NCBI GenBank assembly: GCA_017935565.1
Contig: JAGBHK010000017.1
Location: 124,001-188,000, forward strand
DNA: 64,000 bases
DNA from: Lachnospiraceae bacterium
GTDB lineage: Bacteria > Bacillota > Clostridia > Lachnospirales > Lachnospiraceae
Direction: 5' to 3'
In this document: one piece after another, positions 33,806 through 43,423 of the stretch
How positions within the stretch are numbered: position 1 is the first letter of the stretch
How the letters are laid out: each line of letters opens with the position of its first letter
Translations under genes and position numbers: made by a program
Notes under the pieces: model-generated
The model's database searches: none
What the model was told of the DNA's origin: nothing
What the model saw: the letters and a program-made list of their open reading frames with translations, nothing else

Positions 33806-34567
33806 TTATTCATAATTTAAATAATCTAATGGATTTACTGGTTCGCCGTCTTTCGTGAGATTAAGAAGTAAGTTTGGACCTTCCGTTGAGTAAAATCTTG
33901 TTGGCTGATTTACATAACCAATTAATTCGCCTTCTTCCAAAGTGTCATTTAAAGTAATGGCAATGTCCTTTAATTGTCCGTATTTTAAGAGATAACCATT
34001 GCCTAAATCTACGACAACATAAGTTCCGATTTCTTCGTTTGTGGCAACTTCTTTTACAACACATTTGCTAGATGCGTATACAGGTGTGCCAACATCACTT
34101 TGAATACAGATGGAATCAGAACATTTGTATAAGTCTAGTGTTGGAAAATAAACAGTATTATCCATATCGTAATCAATAATAATATTACCGTCTACAGGCC
34201 ATGTTAAGATGCTATTTGAAGTGAAATTCAAACTTTTTGCAGGTGCGTTTACTGAAATTTCTGTGCTACTTGACGTTTCCTGCTCTGGTATCGTTGTTGG
34301 TTCTTCAACTACTTGAGGTGTTTTAGTTGTTGGTTCCTCATAGTTATTTGATAACTCATTATCCTCAAATGGGAGTGGATAATTTGAAGAAGAATCGTAG
34401 CGAGTTTCTTCATCGTTTAAATCCACAATTTCATTCGTGTTTTTATTATTATTGTTATTTTTTGAATCTAATGCCATACCACCGATAAGTGCAGCGGCGG
34501 CTACTACGCTGATTGCTGATAATGTAACTACTGTCTTGTCTTTGAAAATACTTTTTTTATAAGCCAT
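33806..34567 (-). CDS. spoIIQ: SpoIIQ-like degenerate M23 (LytM) protein
   Basis: 253 residues from ATG 34567, which has AAGGAAG upstream; a longer frame to 34615 lacks a site. One N-terminal membrane helix (about 15-35) and a Thr/Glu/Ser-rich stalk lead to a C-terminal LytM fold (about 125-250; WPVDGNIIIDYDM, GTPVYASSKCVVKEV, GTYVVVDLGNGYLLKYGQL). The catalytic zinc residues are missing: the usual HxxxD region reads YKCSDS, YGHL reads YGQL and LHFEI reads LLLNL. SpoIIQ of the sporulation Q-AH channel is likewise a LytM protein of the forespore membrane. It follows spoIID in one operon, the usual clostridial order. Confidence 0.83.
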   Translation of the reverse strand: MAYKKSIFKDKTVVTLSAISVVAAAALIGGMALDSKNNNNNKNTNEIVDLNDEETRYDSSSNYPLPFEDNELSNNYEEPTTKTPQVVEEPTTIPEQETSSSTEISVNAPAKSLNFTSNSILTWPVDGNIIIDYDMDNTVYFPTLDLYKCSDSICIQSDVGTPVYASSKCVVKEVATNEEIGTYVVVDLGNGYLLKYGQLKDIAITLNDTLEEGELIGYVNQPTRFYSTEGPNLLLNLTKDGEPVNPLDYLNYE

Positions 34568-34642
34568 ATATTTTCTTCCTTTCTTGTTTGATTTACATAG
34601 TAGTAGTCTTAACAAAGAACGAAGAAAATATACTTAATGGTG

Positions 34643-35575
34643 TTATTCTACAATTACATCAGTATAAAAATATGTAATTATATCTGTATAGGAACTGCCG
34701 TTTTCGGCCATTTTAGTGGCTCCATATAAGCTTAATCCTAAACCGTGTCCATTTCCTTTGCATATAATTCGAATTTGGTCCTCGTAATTTTCAAACTCAA
34801 AATAAGGCGATTTTAGTTTGAAAAATCGTTGGATTTCATCGCCTGTAAAGGTTTTATTTCCTATCTGGATAGAGGAAATGTAACCAGCGCTACAGCGGGT
34901 AAGAACCTGCACGTTTTCTAATGGATTTTCACTGGATATTTCCAATTCACTTGCATGTTCTTTAAGGGTATTAACAAAATCATTCTTATCTACGTAAGTT
35001 ATGGTTAAAAAATCAGGAGATTCGGTGTCATAAGAACATTCCTTTGAAATGAGATATGGGTAATCTTCATTTTTTAAAGCCTCACTACCATTTCGAGTTT
35101 TGCCCGTGCTAATAGCATGAAAATATGGAATGATAAGTTCTTCATAATGTTTAATTACTTGACCTGATGTTTCGGACGCTGCGGTGGTTAATTTCTTGTA
35201 GTATTCAGTGTAATCATCCCCTGCAATGGTTTTTAAATCATCATAATAAATGTAGGATACATCCAGTTTTTTTACATTTATGCTAGGATTGTCCTCCATG
35301 TGCCAGAGAATGTATGTACGCATTACCACAGCCTGCGCTTTTAATGATTCTATAGGTGTGTCGATTGGCAATTGACTTGCTAAAACACAAGGAATGAAGT
35401 CTTCGACATCTATTTGTATGGTTCGGTTATTTTGCTCTATTATTATAGTTTGTCCGCTTTCATTGGTTGGTTGTGTGCCTGGTTTTTGGCGTCCGCTGAT
35501 AAATAGTGTAAATGCTGTTGGAAACAAAAAACAAAAACCAACTATGATAGTAAGTTTAAATATTTTATTTTTCAT
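34643..35575 (-). CDS. spoIID: Stage II sporulation protein D (peptidoglycan lytic transglycosylase)
   Basis: 310 residues. An N-terminal membrane helix (about 5-24) is followed by the SpoIID domain: FIPCVLASQLPIDTPIESLK continuing into KAQAVVMRTYILW, with the likely catalytic glutamate in that segment; AISTGKTRNGSEAL; the Cys pair region; and the closing GNGHGLGLSLYGATKMAENG. In the family it cuts glycan strands during engulfment together with SpoIIP and SpoIIM. AGGAGG precedes the start. It is followed by spoIIQ. The two genes run against the direction of the other sporulation genes in the window. Confidence 0.93.
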   Translation of the reverse strand: MKNKIFKLTIIVGFCFLFPTAFTLFISGRQKPGTQPTNESGQTIIIEQNNRTIQIDVEDFIPCVLASQLPIDTPIESLKAQAVVMRTYILWHMEDNPSINVKKLDVSYIYYDDLKTIAGDDYTEYYKKLTTAASETSGQVIKHYEELIIPYFHAISTGKTRNGSEALKNEDYPYLISKECSYDTESPDFLTITYVDKNDFVNTLKEHASELEISSENPLENVQVLTRCSAGYISSIQIGNKTFTGDEIQRFFKLKSPYFEFENYEDQIRIICKGNGHGLGLSLYGATKMAENGSSYTDIITYFYTDVIVE

Positions 35576-35740
35576 AGGTCCTCCTAATTGCAGTATTTTT
35601 ATATAAACTTGAGTTGATATTATATTTTATGTGAAAAAAATATGAAAAATACCAAAACCCCTTTTATTTTTAGTGAAAATGTGCTATAAATTAATGGTGT
35701 GTAAAAATTGCAATAACTTGAAAGGTTAGGTTTTATTAAG

Positions 35741-36856
35741 ATGAAAAAGAGATTAATTGCCTTGTTAATGTGTACAGGGCTTGTAATTACAGCATTTTCA
35801 GGATGTAAAAAGGGTTCGGATGGTGCTGAACAGGAGACAGGTTCGACAGAAGAAAAGACAGAACTTGTATGGAGCATTTCTAGAGAAGATTACTTCGGAT
35901 TGGAAATCGAAGAGAGCAAAGCGCATATCACTGATGAAGAATTACAGAAATATATCGACAGTGATTTAAAGGCTAATGCAGAGGAAGTTGATTTAAAGGA
36001 AGCGCCATTGGAAATGGGACAGTACGCTGTTATCGATTTTGAAGGAAAGACAGATGGCAAAACAGTTATCAGCAAGTCAGACTATGAAATTGAGTTAGGC
36101 GCAGGTCAGGTGCTTTTTGAAGGATTTGATGAAGGACTTGTTGGTAAGAAAAAGGGCGATAAGTTTGACCTTACATTAAAGTATCCTAAGGATTACGAAG
36201 ATGAATCACTTCGTGAGAAAGAAATCGTGATTTCTGTTACTGTTGATAAGGTATTTGATTTAAATATACCTGAATTAAATGATGAATATGTAAAGAAAGT
36301 ATACACATATTTAGGCATTAGCACTGTTGAAGAATATAAGGCTGAATATAAGCGTACTATTGAAGAAAAGATGCAGTACGATGTTTTATGGCCACTTGTT
36401 ATGAAGAATGTTGTTATTGAGATATATGATTCAGAAGAGTTAAAGAAGAAGGCTACACCAACATTTGAATACTATGAGTATATGTATTCACAGACAGAAG
36501 GTGGATTAGCAGGTGCCTTAGAACAATCAGGAATGACAGAAGATGAATTTTATAAAAAGTATTGTGAAGATCCAGCTAAAGAGGAAATCAAATACTATCT
36601 TATAAGAGATTATATTGCAGAAACTGAAAAGATTGAAGTTACAGATGAAGAATTCGAAGCTGAACTTAAGAAATCAATGGAATTATATGATGTTGAGACT
36701 AAGGAAGAATTTTATAAAAAGTTTGAGTCTCAGGGTTATGATGAAGAATATTTCAGAGATAACTTCCTTACAAACAAGGTTGTTCAGTTTATCTGTGAAA
36801 ATGCTGTAGTAGTTGAAGATGCTGAAAAGGAAAGTGAAACAGCAGCTACTGAATAA
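35741..36856 (+). CDS. Exported trigger-factor/FKBP-like peptidyl-prolyl isomerase lipoprotein
   Basis: 371 residues. Signal peptide with lipobox AFSGC (Cys22), then an acidic spacer. Residues about 75-180 form an FKBP-type domain (MGQYAVIDFEGKTDGK, ELGAGQVLFEGFDEGLVGKK, FDLTLKYPKDYED). The C-terminal helical region (about 185-355) resembles the trigger factor chaperone arms. So it is a membrane-tethered folding helper outside the cell, the role PrsA has in Bacillus. The enzymatic activity is inferred from the fold. It is monocistronic with a good terminator at 36867. The C-terminus is acidic. Confidence 0.88.
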   Translation: MKKRLIALLMCTGLVITAFSGCKKGSDGAEQETGSTEEKTELVWSISREDYFGLEIEESKAHITDEELQKYIDSDLKANAEEVDLKEAPLEMGQYAVIDFEGKTDGKTVISKSDYEIELGAGQVLFEGFDEGLVGKKKGDKFDLTLKYPKDYEDESLREKEIVISVTVDKVFDLNIPELNDEYVKKVYTYLGISTVEEYKAEYKRTIEEKMQYDVLWPLVMKNVVIEIYDSEELKKKATPTFEYYEYMYSQTEGGLAGALEQSGMTEDEFYKKYCEDPAKEEIKYYLIRDYIAETEKIEVTDEEFEAELKKSMELYDVETKEEFYKKFESQGYDEEYFRDNFLTNKVVQFICENAVVVEDAEKESETAATE

Positions 36857-36866
36857 TAATATTTGG

Positions 36867-36903
36867 GTTGGAGAAAGTAAAATTTCTCCAACTTATTTTT
36901 TTG
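36867..36903 (+). terminator. Terminator of the FKBP-like lipoprotein gene
   Basis: GTTGGAGAAA (36867-36876) pairs with TTTCTCCAAC (36883-36892), followed by TTATTTTTTTG. Confidence 0.93.
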
Positions 36904-36969
36904 TGGTTTTCTACATTGAAATGTGGTAAAATAATAAATATGTGAAAATGTTTAATGATTGGAGAAAAT

Positions 36970-38247
36970 ATGAAATCTAAGTTTGGCGGAAGAAAAACGG
37001 CAATGATGATGGAGTATGGTAAAAAGCCACTTCATAATATGAAAATACTTTTGAAATGGTTATTTATTTCTATAACCACAGGATTAATAGTGGGATTGTT
37101 TAGTGTTGCGTTCGCACATTGCATGAATTATGTAACCAATTTTAGAGAAGCACATGTCTATATCCACGCCGCGTTACCTTTGGCGGGATTATTAATTGTG
37201 GCATTATATAAAATTTGCAAAAAGGAAAATGAAAAGGGTACAAACCTAGTGCTATCTTCTATTAGTGAAGAAGATGATATACCTGTTACGATGGCTCCGC
37301 TTATTTTTATTTCTACAGTAACAACACATTTATTTGGTGGTTCTGCAGGTAGAGAGGGGGCTGCATTGCAGCTTGGCGGAAGTATTGCTAATAGTTATGG
37401 AAAAGTCTTTAAATTAAATAAAGCAGATAAAAAAGTTATAATCATGTGTGGTATGAGTGCTGCATTTGCTGCATTATTTGGTACACCTATGGCGGCGGCA
37501 ATCTTTTCGCTTGAAGTTGTAAGCACAGGAATTATGTATTATGGTGCGTTGTTGCCAGCGATTTTTTCTGCATTAGTAGCTTCTAGATTTGCTGCTGGTA
37601 TGGGAATTCATCCAGAGGCATTTCATGTTACAGAAGTACCTGAATTTTCGGTTGTATCTTGTGGAAAAGTAACTGCTATAGCTGTGATTTGTGCAGTTGT
37701 AAGTATTTTGTTCTGCTACAGTTTAAGAAAGATAAAAGGCTTACTTAAAGATAAATTTGAAAATGCTTATGTTAGAGTTGTTGTGGGTGCATTGATTGTT
37801 ATTCTACTTAATTTGGCGTTACAGACAACAGATTATATGGGTGCAGGAGTGCATGTTATAGAGAGAGCATTGGAAGGAAATGTTGTCTGGTATGCGTTTT
37901 TGCTTAAGATATTGATTACATCCATAACTTTAGGTGCTGGATTTAAAGGAGGAGAAATTGTTCCAACCTTGTTTATAGGTGCGACTCTTGGTAGTACATT
38001 AGGAGGATTGTTTGGAATGTCTCAGTCTATGTGTGGTGCATTGGGTATGACTGCATTATTCTGTGGCGTAACAAATTGTCCAATAACATCACTGTTGATT
38101 AGTTTTGAGTTATTTGGATACAAAGGAGTTGAATATTTCTTGATTGCAGTGGCTATAAGTTATCTAATGTCAGGTTATACAGGTTTGTATGGTAAACAGC
38201 AGATGATGTATTCAAAAAGTAATGTTAGTATAAGAGAAGAAAATTAG
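36970..38247 (+). CDS. ClC-family chloride channel/transporter
   Basis: 425 residues from ATG 36970 with GGAG at 36961-36964; the earlier ATG at 36955 overlaps it. About ten hydrophobic segments. ClC hallmarks: GGSAGREGAALQLGGSIANS (the GxxGxE selectivity region, GREGA instead of GKEGP), AFAALFGTPMAAAIFSLEVV, and AGFKGGEIVPTLFIGATLGS. It moves chloride or fluoride across the membrane; channel or antiport mode is not clear. It is followed by degV with a 31-base gap and AGGAGG, so the genes to 43100 may form one transcript. Confidence 0.93.
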   Translation: MKSKFGGRKTAMMMEYGKKPLHNMKILLKWLFISITTGLIVGLFSVAFAHCMNYVTNFREAHVYIHAALPLAGLLIVALYKICKKENEKGTNLVLSSISEEDDIPVTMAPLIFISTVTTHLFGGSAGREGAALQLGGSIANSYGKVFKLNKADKKVIIMCGMSAAFAALFGTPMAAAIFSLEVVSTGIMYYGALLPAIFSALVASRFAAGMGIHPEAFHVTEVPEFSVVSCGKVTAIAVICAVVSILFCYSLRKIKGLLKDKFENAYVRVVVGALIVILLNLALQTTDYMGAGVHVIERALEGNVVWYAFLLKILITSITLGAGFKGGEIVPTLFIGATLGSTLGGLFGMSQSMCGALGMTALFCGVTNCPITSLLISFELFGYKGVEYFLIAVAISYLMSGYTGLYGKQQMMYSKSNVSIREEN

Positions 38248-38278
38248 TTAACTAGATTAATTTTTAGGAGGCAAAGTA

Positions 38279-39124
38279 ATGATAAAAATATTAACGGACA
38301 GTACAAGTGATTTGAGTGAAGAATTGTTAAAAAAGCATGATATTACGGTGGTTCCGCTTTATATTCATTTGGGGGAAAAGAGTTTGAAAGATAAAGTTGA
38401 AGCCAGTCCTGAAATGATTTATGAATGGTCGGATGCTAATAATGCGACACCTAAAACTTCGGCTCCAAGTATTGGAGATGTTATTGACATTTTACAGCCT
38501 TTTGATGAAGAGGGAATGGATATTATTTATTTGGGAATCAGTTCGGAATTGTCCACAACTATAAATGTAATGCAACTTGCGGCAGATGAATTGGAACATG
38601 CAAAATTGCATATTATTGATTCAAAAAGTTTATCAACAGGCATTGGTTTACAACTTTTGAGAGTTGCAAAGATGCGTGATGCGGGTGAAAGTGTTGAAAA
38701 TATCATTAAAGAAATTGAAAATTCAGTTGCTAAGGTAAGAGCAGGTTTTGTAGTTGATACATTGACATATTTGCATAGAGGTGGAAGATGTAGCGGTGCG
38801 ACAGCTCTGTTTGCAGGCGCATTAAAAATTAAACCACAGATTGCAGTTGAAAATGGAAAACTTGATGTTGCCAAAAAGTTCAGAGGAAATATTAAATCTG
38901 TAGTTGAAAAGTACGTTGATGGTCTTATGGATGAGTTGAAGAATGCAGATGAAGACTACATTTTTATCACTCATAGTGGTGGTGTTGAAGACATTGCAGA
39001 TGATGTAAAAGATAGATTAGAGGCAATGAATTATTTTAAAGAAGTACATATTACAAGGGCTGGTGGTGTTATCACATCGCATTGTGGTCCAAAGACATTG
39101 GGTGTGCTGTTTTACAGCAAATAG
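38279..39124 (+). CDS. DegV family fatty-acid-binding protein
   Basis: 281 residues, full family length. N-terminal IKILTDSTSDLSEELLKKHD with the phosphate-binding Ser/Thr cluster, then VVPLYIHLGEKSLKD, TSAPSIGDVI, IDSKSLSTGIGL and the GGVITSHCGPKTLGVLF end are diagnostic. DegV (FakB-type) proteins hold fatty acids for phosphorylation by FakA and deliver them to membrane lipid synthesis. Several copies per genome are common. AGGAGG at 38266-38271 gives the start. There is no fakA in the window. Confidence 0.95.
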   Translation: MIKILTDSTSDLSEELLKKHDITVVPLYIHLGEKSLKDKVEASPEMIYEWSDANNATPKTSAPSIGDVIDILQPFDEEGMDIIYLGISSELSTTINVMQLAADELEHAKLHIIDSKSLSTGIGLQLLRVAKMRDAGESVENIIKEIENSVAKVRAGFVVDTLTYLHRGGRCSGATALFAGALKIKPQIAVENGKLDVAKKFRGNIKSVVEKYVDGLMDELKNADEDYIFITHSGGVEDIADDVKDRLEAMNYFKEVHITRAGGVITSHCGPKTLGVLFYSK

Positions 39125-39134
39125 GAGGTAGGAA

Positions 39135-41675
39135 ATGAAAAAGGTATGGGCATTGGGTATTACATTAGTTCTTTCGATGGCATTATTGTCAGGGTGTAAG
39201 GATAAAGCAGATTCTGCTAGCGAAGAACAAACAACAGAAGAGAAGAAAGATGCTGTCGACAAAAACGATGGCAAGGATGATAGCATCGATATAACGATTA
39301 ATATGACTCCGACAGGTGAGATTTTAACAAAGGACAAGGTTAAACATGTTACGGTTCATGACCCGTCGATTGTTAGAGATGAGAAAACGGGAATGTACTA
39401 CATTTTTGGCTCTCATATGGCTTGGGCAAAGTCTAAAGATATGGTTAACTGGTCGTTAATGTTTAACAATATCAATAGTGATTACAGGGAATTGTTTGCA
39501 GAGGAAGCGAAGTGGGCTGCAAAGGCGGATTCTTCATATGATGTTAGCGGGAATCTTTGGGCTCCGGACGTTATTTATAATGAGAAGATGGGCAAATGGT
39601 GTATGTATATGAGTGTAAATGGACCAAAGTGGAACTCAACAATTTGCCTTTTGACAGCGGATTCACCAGATGGTGATTGGACTTATGTTGGACCTGTTAT
39701 TCAGTCGGGTATGTCCAATGGATTTGGTATGACTTTTGATTACAAAGAGGCTACAGGGGAATCAACAGTTGCTACAAACAGATATACTCTTCGAAAAGGA
39801 AATCCTCAGTGGGAGCCACATGCAATTGATCCATGTGTTGTTTATGATGAGAACGGCGACTTGTGGATGAGTTATGGTTCTTGGTCAGGTGGTATTGGTC
39901 TTTTTAGATTGGACAATGAAACTGGACTTCGTGACTATGAGACAACTTATGAGTACAAATCAGGTGTGACGGACCCTTATTTTGGATATAAGATTTCAGG
40001 CGGAAATCAGAGAAGTGGTGAAGCTTCTTATATCGAAAAGATAGGGGATTATTATTATCTCTTTATTACATACGGAGGCTTAGTTGCAAATGGCGGCTAC
40101 AATATGCGAATTTTTAGAGCGGAAGACATAACAGGACCTTACGTGGATATGAGTGGTGATGATGCTAGATATCCATTAAATGCAGGAGATCCAGGAAGCA
40201 GTGCTACTGGTGATACAAATGGAAATGTCGGAATTAAGGTTATGTCATATTATAAATGGCCATTTACAAGATTAGCACAGGTTGCTCAAGGCCATAATTC
40301 TGCTTGGACAGAAAGTGATGGAAGAAGCTTCCTTGTATATCACAGAAGAACTAATGACGGAACTGAAGGTCACGAGGTTAGAGTTCATCAGATGTTTGTA
40401 AATGAGGATGGTTGGCTTGTAACAGCACCTCATGAATATCGTGGTGAAATGATTTCCGAAAAGGGCTATGATAATGAAAAACTTGTTGGTTCGTATACAA
40501 TTTTAGAACAGCGTCAAAGTATTAATTATACTACATTGGAATATGTTGAAGCTAAAGACATTACATTGAATGCAGATGGAACGGTGACTGGCGATTACAA
40601 TGGAAAATGGTCTGTTAAAGAGAATACTCCTTATGTCACAATCACAGACGGTGATACAACATACAAGGGAGTATTTATTGAACAGGCTATGGAAGATACA
40701 GATTATGTGACAATGTGTTTCACAATTCTTGGTGATAATGAATTGTCTGTTTGGGGGAGCAAATATCTTGAAGGCCAGGATGCAATTGATATTTGTGTAA
40801 AGCAGGGAACTCTTTCGATACCTGCAAAGGTAGAAAAAGATATAGAACTACAAGGTAAAACTCTCTATGGAACAACAGTTACTTATGAGTCAAGCGATAC
40901 ATCAATTATCTCAAATGACGGAAAGGTTACATATCCTGAGGAAGAGACGAAGGTTACAATTACTGCTACATTTAAAAATGGTGATGCAGTTGGAACTAAG
41001 GAATATATCGTTCGAGTGATTGCACTTTCAGACGTTGATATGGAAGCCTTTGACAGTTTGTTCTTTGAGAATTTCAATGATGGAAAGAAGACAGAATGGG
41101 GCTCACCTAATGCGTTGGGAGCATTAACACTCTCATCGGATAATGATGATAGAAAGCAGTATCTTCAGTTTATTAGTGGAAATGATTCTGGAAATAGAGC
41201 TGCTTACAGAAAAATTGACGAGGCAGTAAGTGGTAAATTTACATTGAGTTTTGATGCAAAATTAACAGCGGGAACAATGTCTAATCGTTCTCAAAGTGCT
41301 TTTGTTGTATTGTCTAGTGATTCTAAAGGTTATGATGCAAATGCAGTGGCTACGGGCGGATATCTTTTGAAACTTACAAATGAGCCACCAGCGGATGCGA
41401 ATGGCAACAACGAAAATAAGAGTAACCAGACAAAATGGAAACTCAATGATACAGAAGAAGTTATTGATATTCCTGTTGATACATGGGTTACTATGACTTT
41501 AGAAGTGGATTCTGCTTCTAAAACTGTGAGATTGGTAATAACTGATTGTAAATTGGGAACTACTTATTTTGACAATAACATAACTCCTGCTGGTGCGTGT
41601 GATTTTGCAGGATTTCAGATGTTAAGAGGTCGTGGTGTGGGTACAATGAGTATTGATAGCATTAAAGCAAAGTAG
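39135..41675 (+). CDS. Glycoside hydrolase family 43 lipoprotein (arabinan-degrading type)
   Basis: 846 residues. Signal peptide with lipobox LLSGC (about Cys22). The five-bladed propeller domain starts at VHDPSIVRDEKTGMYYIFGS with the general base aspartate and continues to GEASYIEKIGDYYYLFITYGG with the acid glutamate. NLWAPDVIYNEKMGKWCMYM carries the third acidic residue. A GH43 C-terminal small domain (about 450-545), an Ig-like stretch (VTYESSDTSIISNDGKVTYP) and a concanavalin-like sandwich (about 640-846) follow. It should cut alpha-1,5-arabinan or xylan side chains on the outer membrane face. AGGAGG at 39122-39127 precedes it. No sugar transporter is adjacent, which is unusual. Confidence 0.9.
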   Translation: MKKVWALGITLVLSMALLSGCKDKADSASEEQTTEEKKDAVDKNDGKDDSIDITINMTPTGEILTKDKVKHVTVHDPSIVRDEKTGMYYIFGSHMAWAKSKDMVNWSLMFNNINSDYRELFAEEAKWAAKADSSYDVSGNLWAPDVIYNEKMGKWCMYMSVNGPKWNSTICLLTADSPDGDWTYVGPVIQSGMSNGFGMTFDYKEATGESTVATNRYTLRKGNPQWEPHAIDPCVVYDENGDLWMSYGSWSGGIGLFRLDNETGLRDYETTYEYKSGVTDPYFGYKISGGNQRSGEASYIEKIGDYYYLFITYGGLVANGGYNMRIFRAEDITGPYVDMSGDDARYPLNAGDPGSSATGDTNGNVGIKVMSYYKWPFTRLAQVAQGHNSAWTESDGRSFLVYHRRTNDGTEGHEVRVHQMFVNEDGWLVTAPHEYRGEMISEKGYDNEKLVGSYTILEQRQSINYTTLEYVEAKDITLNADGTVTGDYNGKWSVKENTPYVTITDGDTTYKGVFIEQAMEDTDYVTMCFTILGDNELSVWGSKYLEGQDAIDICVKQGTLSIPAKVEKDIELQGKTLYGTTVTYESSDTSIISNDGKVTYPEEETKVTITATFKNGDAVGTKEYIVRVIALSDVDMEAFDSLFFENFNDGKKTEWGSPNALGALTLSSDNDDRKQYLQFISGNDSGNRAAYRKIDEAVSGKFTLSFDAKLTAGTMSNRSQSAFVVLSSDSKGYDANAVATGGYLLKLTNEPPADANGNNENKSNQTKWKLNDTEEVIDIPVDTWVTMTLEVDSASKTVRLVITDCKLGTTYFDNNITPAGACDFAGFQMLRGRGVGTMSIDSIKAK

Positions 41676-41708
41676 GATAAAGGTATTAGTAAGAAAGGTT
41701 AATATGGT

Positions 41709-43100
41709 GTGGGCGTGAAAAAAGAAAAAGGTATGTTATCAAATGAGACTATATACAAAATAATGCAGTGGTTACCACCGTCGGTTACAGCGCTATTTTT
41801 TGTGAAAAATGTTATTGCAAAAAATGTGGCAGCGATGATTGTTATTGGTATATGTCTTGCGGCATTTATTGGGATTTTGGTAGTGGCTAAGGTCAAAAAC
41901 TTAAGTATGTATGCAAAAGAAAGTGCATTGGCGTTGGCATTACCTGTATTGGTTTTTATTATTTCAATGAGCAGTGGTGAGTCGTTTAGTGATGATTTCC
42001 CAATGTTCTTGGCTGTTATAGCTTTGACGGGTATGTTTTTAGAGCCTAAACTTACGAAAATTCAAATAGTCATAATGGACATTATGTTTATCATTATGTA
42101 TTATACTCATCCTGAAAAGGTGGAAAGTCCTTCTCAGTTTAGATTGTGCTTTATTGTGTTCACATTGGCGGCGGTTTTATTCTATCAGGTTATTAAAAGA
42201 GGTCGCGCATTTATTGAGATTGGAAATGAGAGAGCGGCAGAGGCTGAAAAATTATTGGAATCAATAAGAACAATGGGCGTTTCATTGAAGGAAGAATTAG
42301 ATGTTTCGTCAGAACAGATAGATTTAAGCACTGGAGCATTACAAGACCATTCGGTTTATATAACAAAAAGCGCAGATAATGTATCTGACAGTTGCAGTAT
42401 TGTAAATGAAAACATTAAAGAGGCTAAAGAGCAGATTGAGCAACTCAATGAACAGGTAAGACATTTTGAAGATGCTTTGGGCGAAAATAAAAACAATGTA
42501 TCTACAATGAAAAATCAGGTTGAGTCAGTGGGCGAGATGATTAGTGAGTCTGAAAAAGTATTTAGAGATATGGAAGAACAGATGAACGAAGTGGTTGGAA
42601 TCGCAAATGATATCAACGATATTTCATTTAAATTAACCTTATTAGCATTGAATGCTTCGGTGGAATCTGCAAGAGCAGGAGCGGCAGGCTCGGGCTTTGA
42701 AGTTTTGGCAAATGAAATGCGAGAACTATCTGAAAGCAGTGCAAAATTCTCTGATATGGTAACGGATGTTGTAAAAGAATTGCTTAAGCGAGTTGAAAAA
42801 ACTTCTATGAGGTTCTCTGATAGTGAAGCTGCGATGAAAGAATCTGAAAAAACAATGGCAGAATTAACTGGCAGTTTTGAACGATTAAGCAAGCAGTTTG
42901 GCATATTATATGACAATATTGAAAAGCAGAACCATAGTGTTAATTGCATTGATGATATCTTCGGTACATTTAACCAAAGAGTTTTAGAAATGCATGACAG
43001 TTCTGTGACTAATCAGCAGGCGGTTGCCAAAATTGTTGAGACAATGAATGAGTATAGAAATAATGTTTTAGAGATGGTGGATAATACGCAAGGAGCGTAG
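41709..43100 (+). CDS. Methyl-accepting chemotaxis protein
   Basis: 463 residues from GTG 41709 (AGAAAGG ten bases upstream; GTG 41715 is an alternative). Five to six hydrophobic helices in the first ~160 residues, with no large outer sensor domain, so it may sense within the membrane. The cytoplasmic coiled-coil signalling part has the hairpin tip in LTLLALNASVESARAGAAGS followed by FEVLANEMRELSESS, where CheA and CheW bind. There is no HAMP domain. The flagellar genes of the window (58172 onward) fit a motile cell. It follows the GH43 gene by 33 bases, hinting at chemotaxis linked to glycan use; that is inference. Confidence 0.92.
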   Translation: MGVKKEKGMLSNETIYKIMQWLPPSVTALFFVKNVIAKNVAAMIVIGICLAAFIGILVVAKVKNLSMYAKESALALALPVLVFIISMSSGESFSDDFPMFLAVIALTGMFLEPKLTKIQIVIMDIMFIIMYYTHPEKVESPSQFRLCFIVFTLAAVLFYQVIKRGRAFIEIGNERAAEAEKLLESIRTMGVSLKEELDVSSEQIDLSTGALQDHSVYITKSADNVSDSCSIVNENIKEAKEQIEQLNEQVRHFEDALGENKNNVSTMKNQVESVGEMISESEKVFRDMEEQMNEVVGIANDINDISFKLTLLALNASVESARAGAAGSGFEVLANEMRELSESSAKFSDMVTDVVKELLKRVEKTSMRFSDSEAAMKESEKTMAELTGSFERLSKQFGILYDNIEKQNHSVNCIDDIFGTFNQRVLEMHDSSVTNQQAVAKIVETMNEYRNNVLEMVDNTQGA

Positions 43101-43115
43101 TGGAGAAATTGTATA

Positions 43116-43144
43116 TTGACATTCCTAGTCGCAACTGATAAAAT
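43116..43144 (+). promoter_or_regulatory. Promoter of the small-ORF leader
   Basis: TTGACA (43116-43121), 17 bases, TAAAAT (43139-43144). Transcription should begin near 43151, just before the strong ribosome site of the 30-residue ORF. Confidence 0.85.
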
Positions 43145-43172
43145 TACACAAAACAAAAGGAAGGAGAAGCCC

Positions 43173-43265
43173 ATGATTACTTTATTATTTAACATGAACA
43201 ATATGAATCAGCAACAACAGCTTATTGTTAAATCTGACAATGGGCTTTTTGTGTTGTGTTCATAA
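43173..43265 (+). CDS. 30-residue Met/Gln-rich small ORF (leader peptide candidate)
   Basis: GGAAGGAGA (about 43159-43167) precedes ATG 43173; the ORF ends at 43265. The peptide has three methionines in the first 11 residues (MITLLFNMNNM) and a run of four glutamines. It has its own promoter, and a terminator at 43298 follows. The arms AGAAGCCCAT (about 43165) and ATGGGCTTTTT (about 43239-43249) can form a hairpin across the ORF, hiding its start. The downstream gene is a methionyl-tRNA-synthetase-like paralogue. A Met-sensing leader peptide is attractive but unproven; an independent small protein is the alternative. Confidence 0.5.
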   Translation: MITLLFNMNNMNQQQQLIVKSDNGLFVLCS

Positions 43266-43297
43266 CAAGAATCTTTCTTTATTAATTTGAACTATAC

Positions 43298-43337
43298 GGT
43301 CGAAAGCTCAATGTGAGTTTTCGGCCGTTTTTTGCGC
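43298..43337 (+). terminator. Terminator within the leader of the MetRS-like gene
   Basis: CGGTCGAAAGCTC (43299-43311) pairs with GAGTTTTCGGCCG (43317-43329) with one bulge or wobble, then TTTTTTG. The following 43338-43412 segment contains AGCAGA/GATGC-rich small hairpins but no gene. Confidence 0.85.
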
Positions 43338-43423
43338 GAATAAGCAGAGTCAGAAAGATGATTTTGCAGATGCTATGCTCGCATAAGCAGATGCAAAAGA
43401 TGGAGTAATAAAGGAGGTGTACT

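Noticed and set aside
35576-35740. Sigma-E promoter for spoIID on the minus strand
   Set aside because: TCATATT and CATAAAAT are present, but the spacer is only about 7 bases instead of 13-14.
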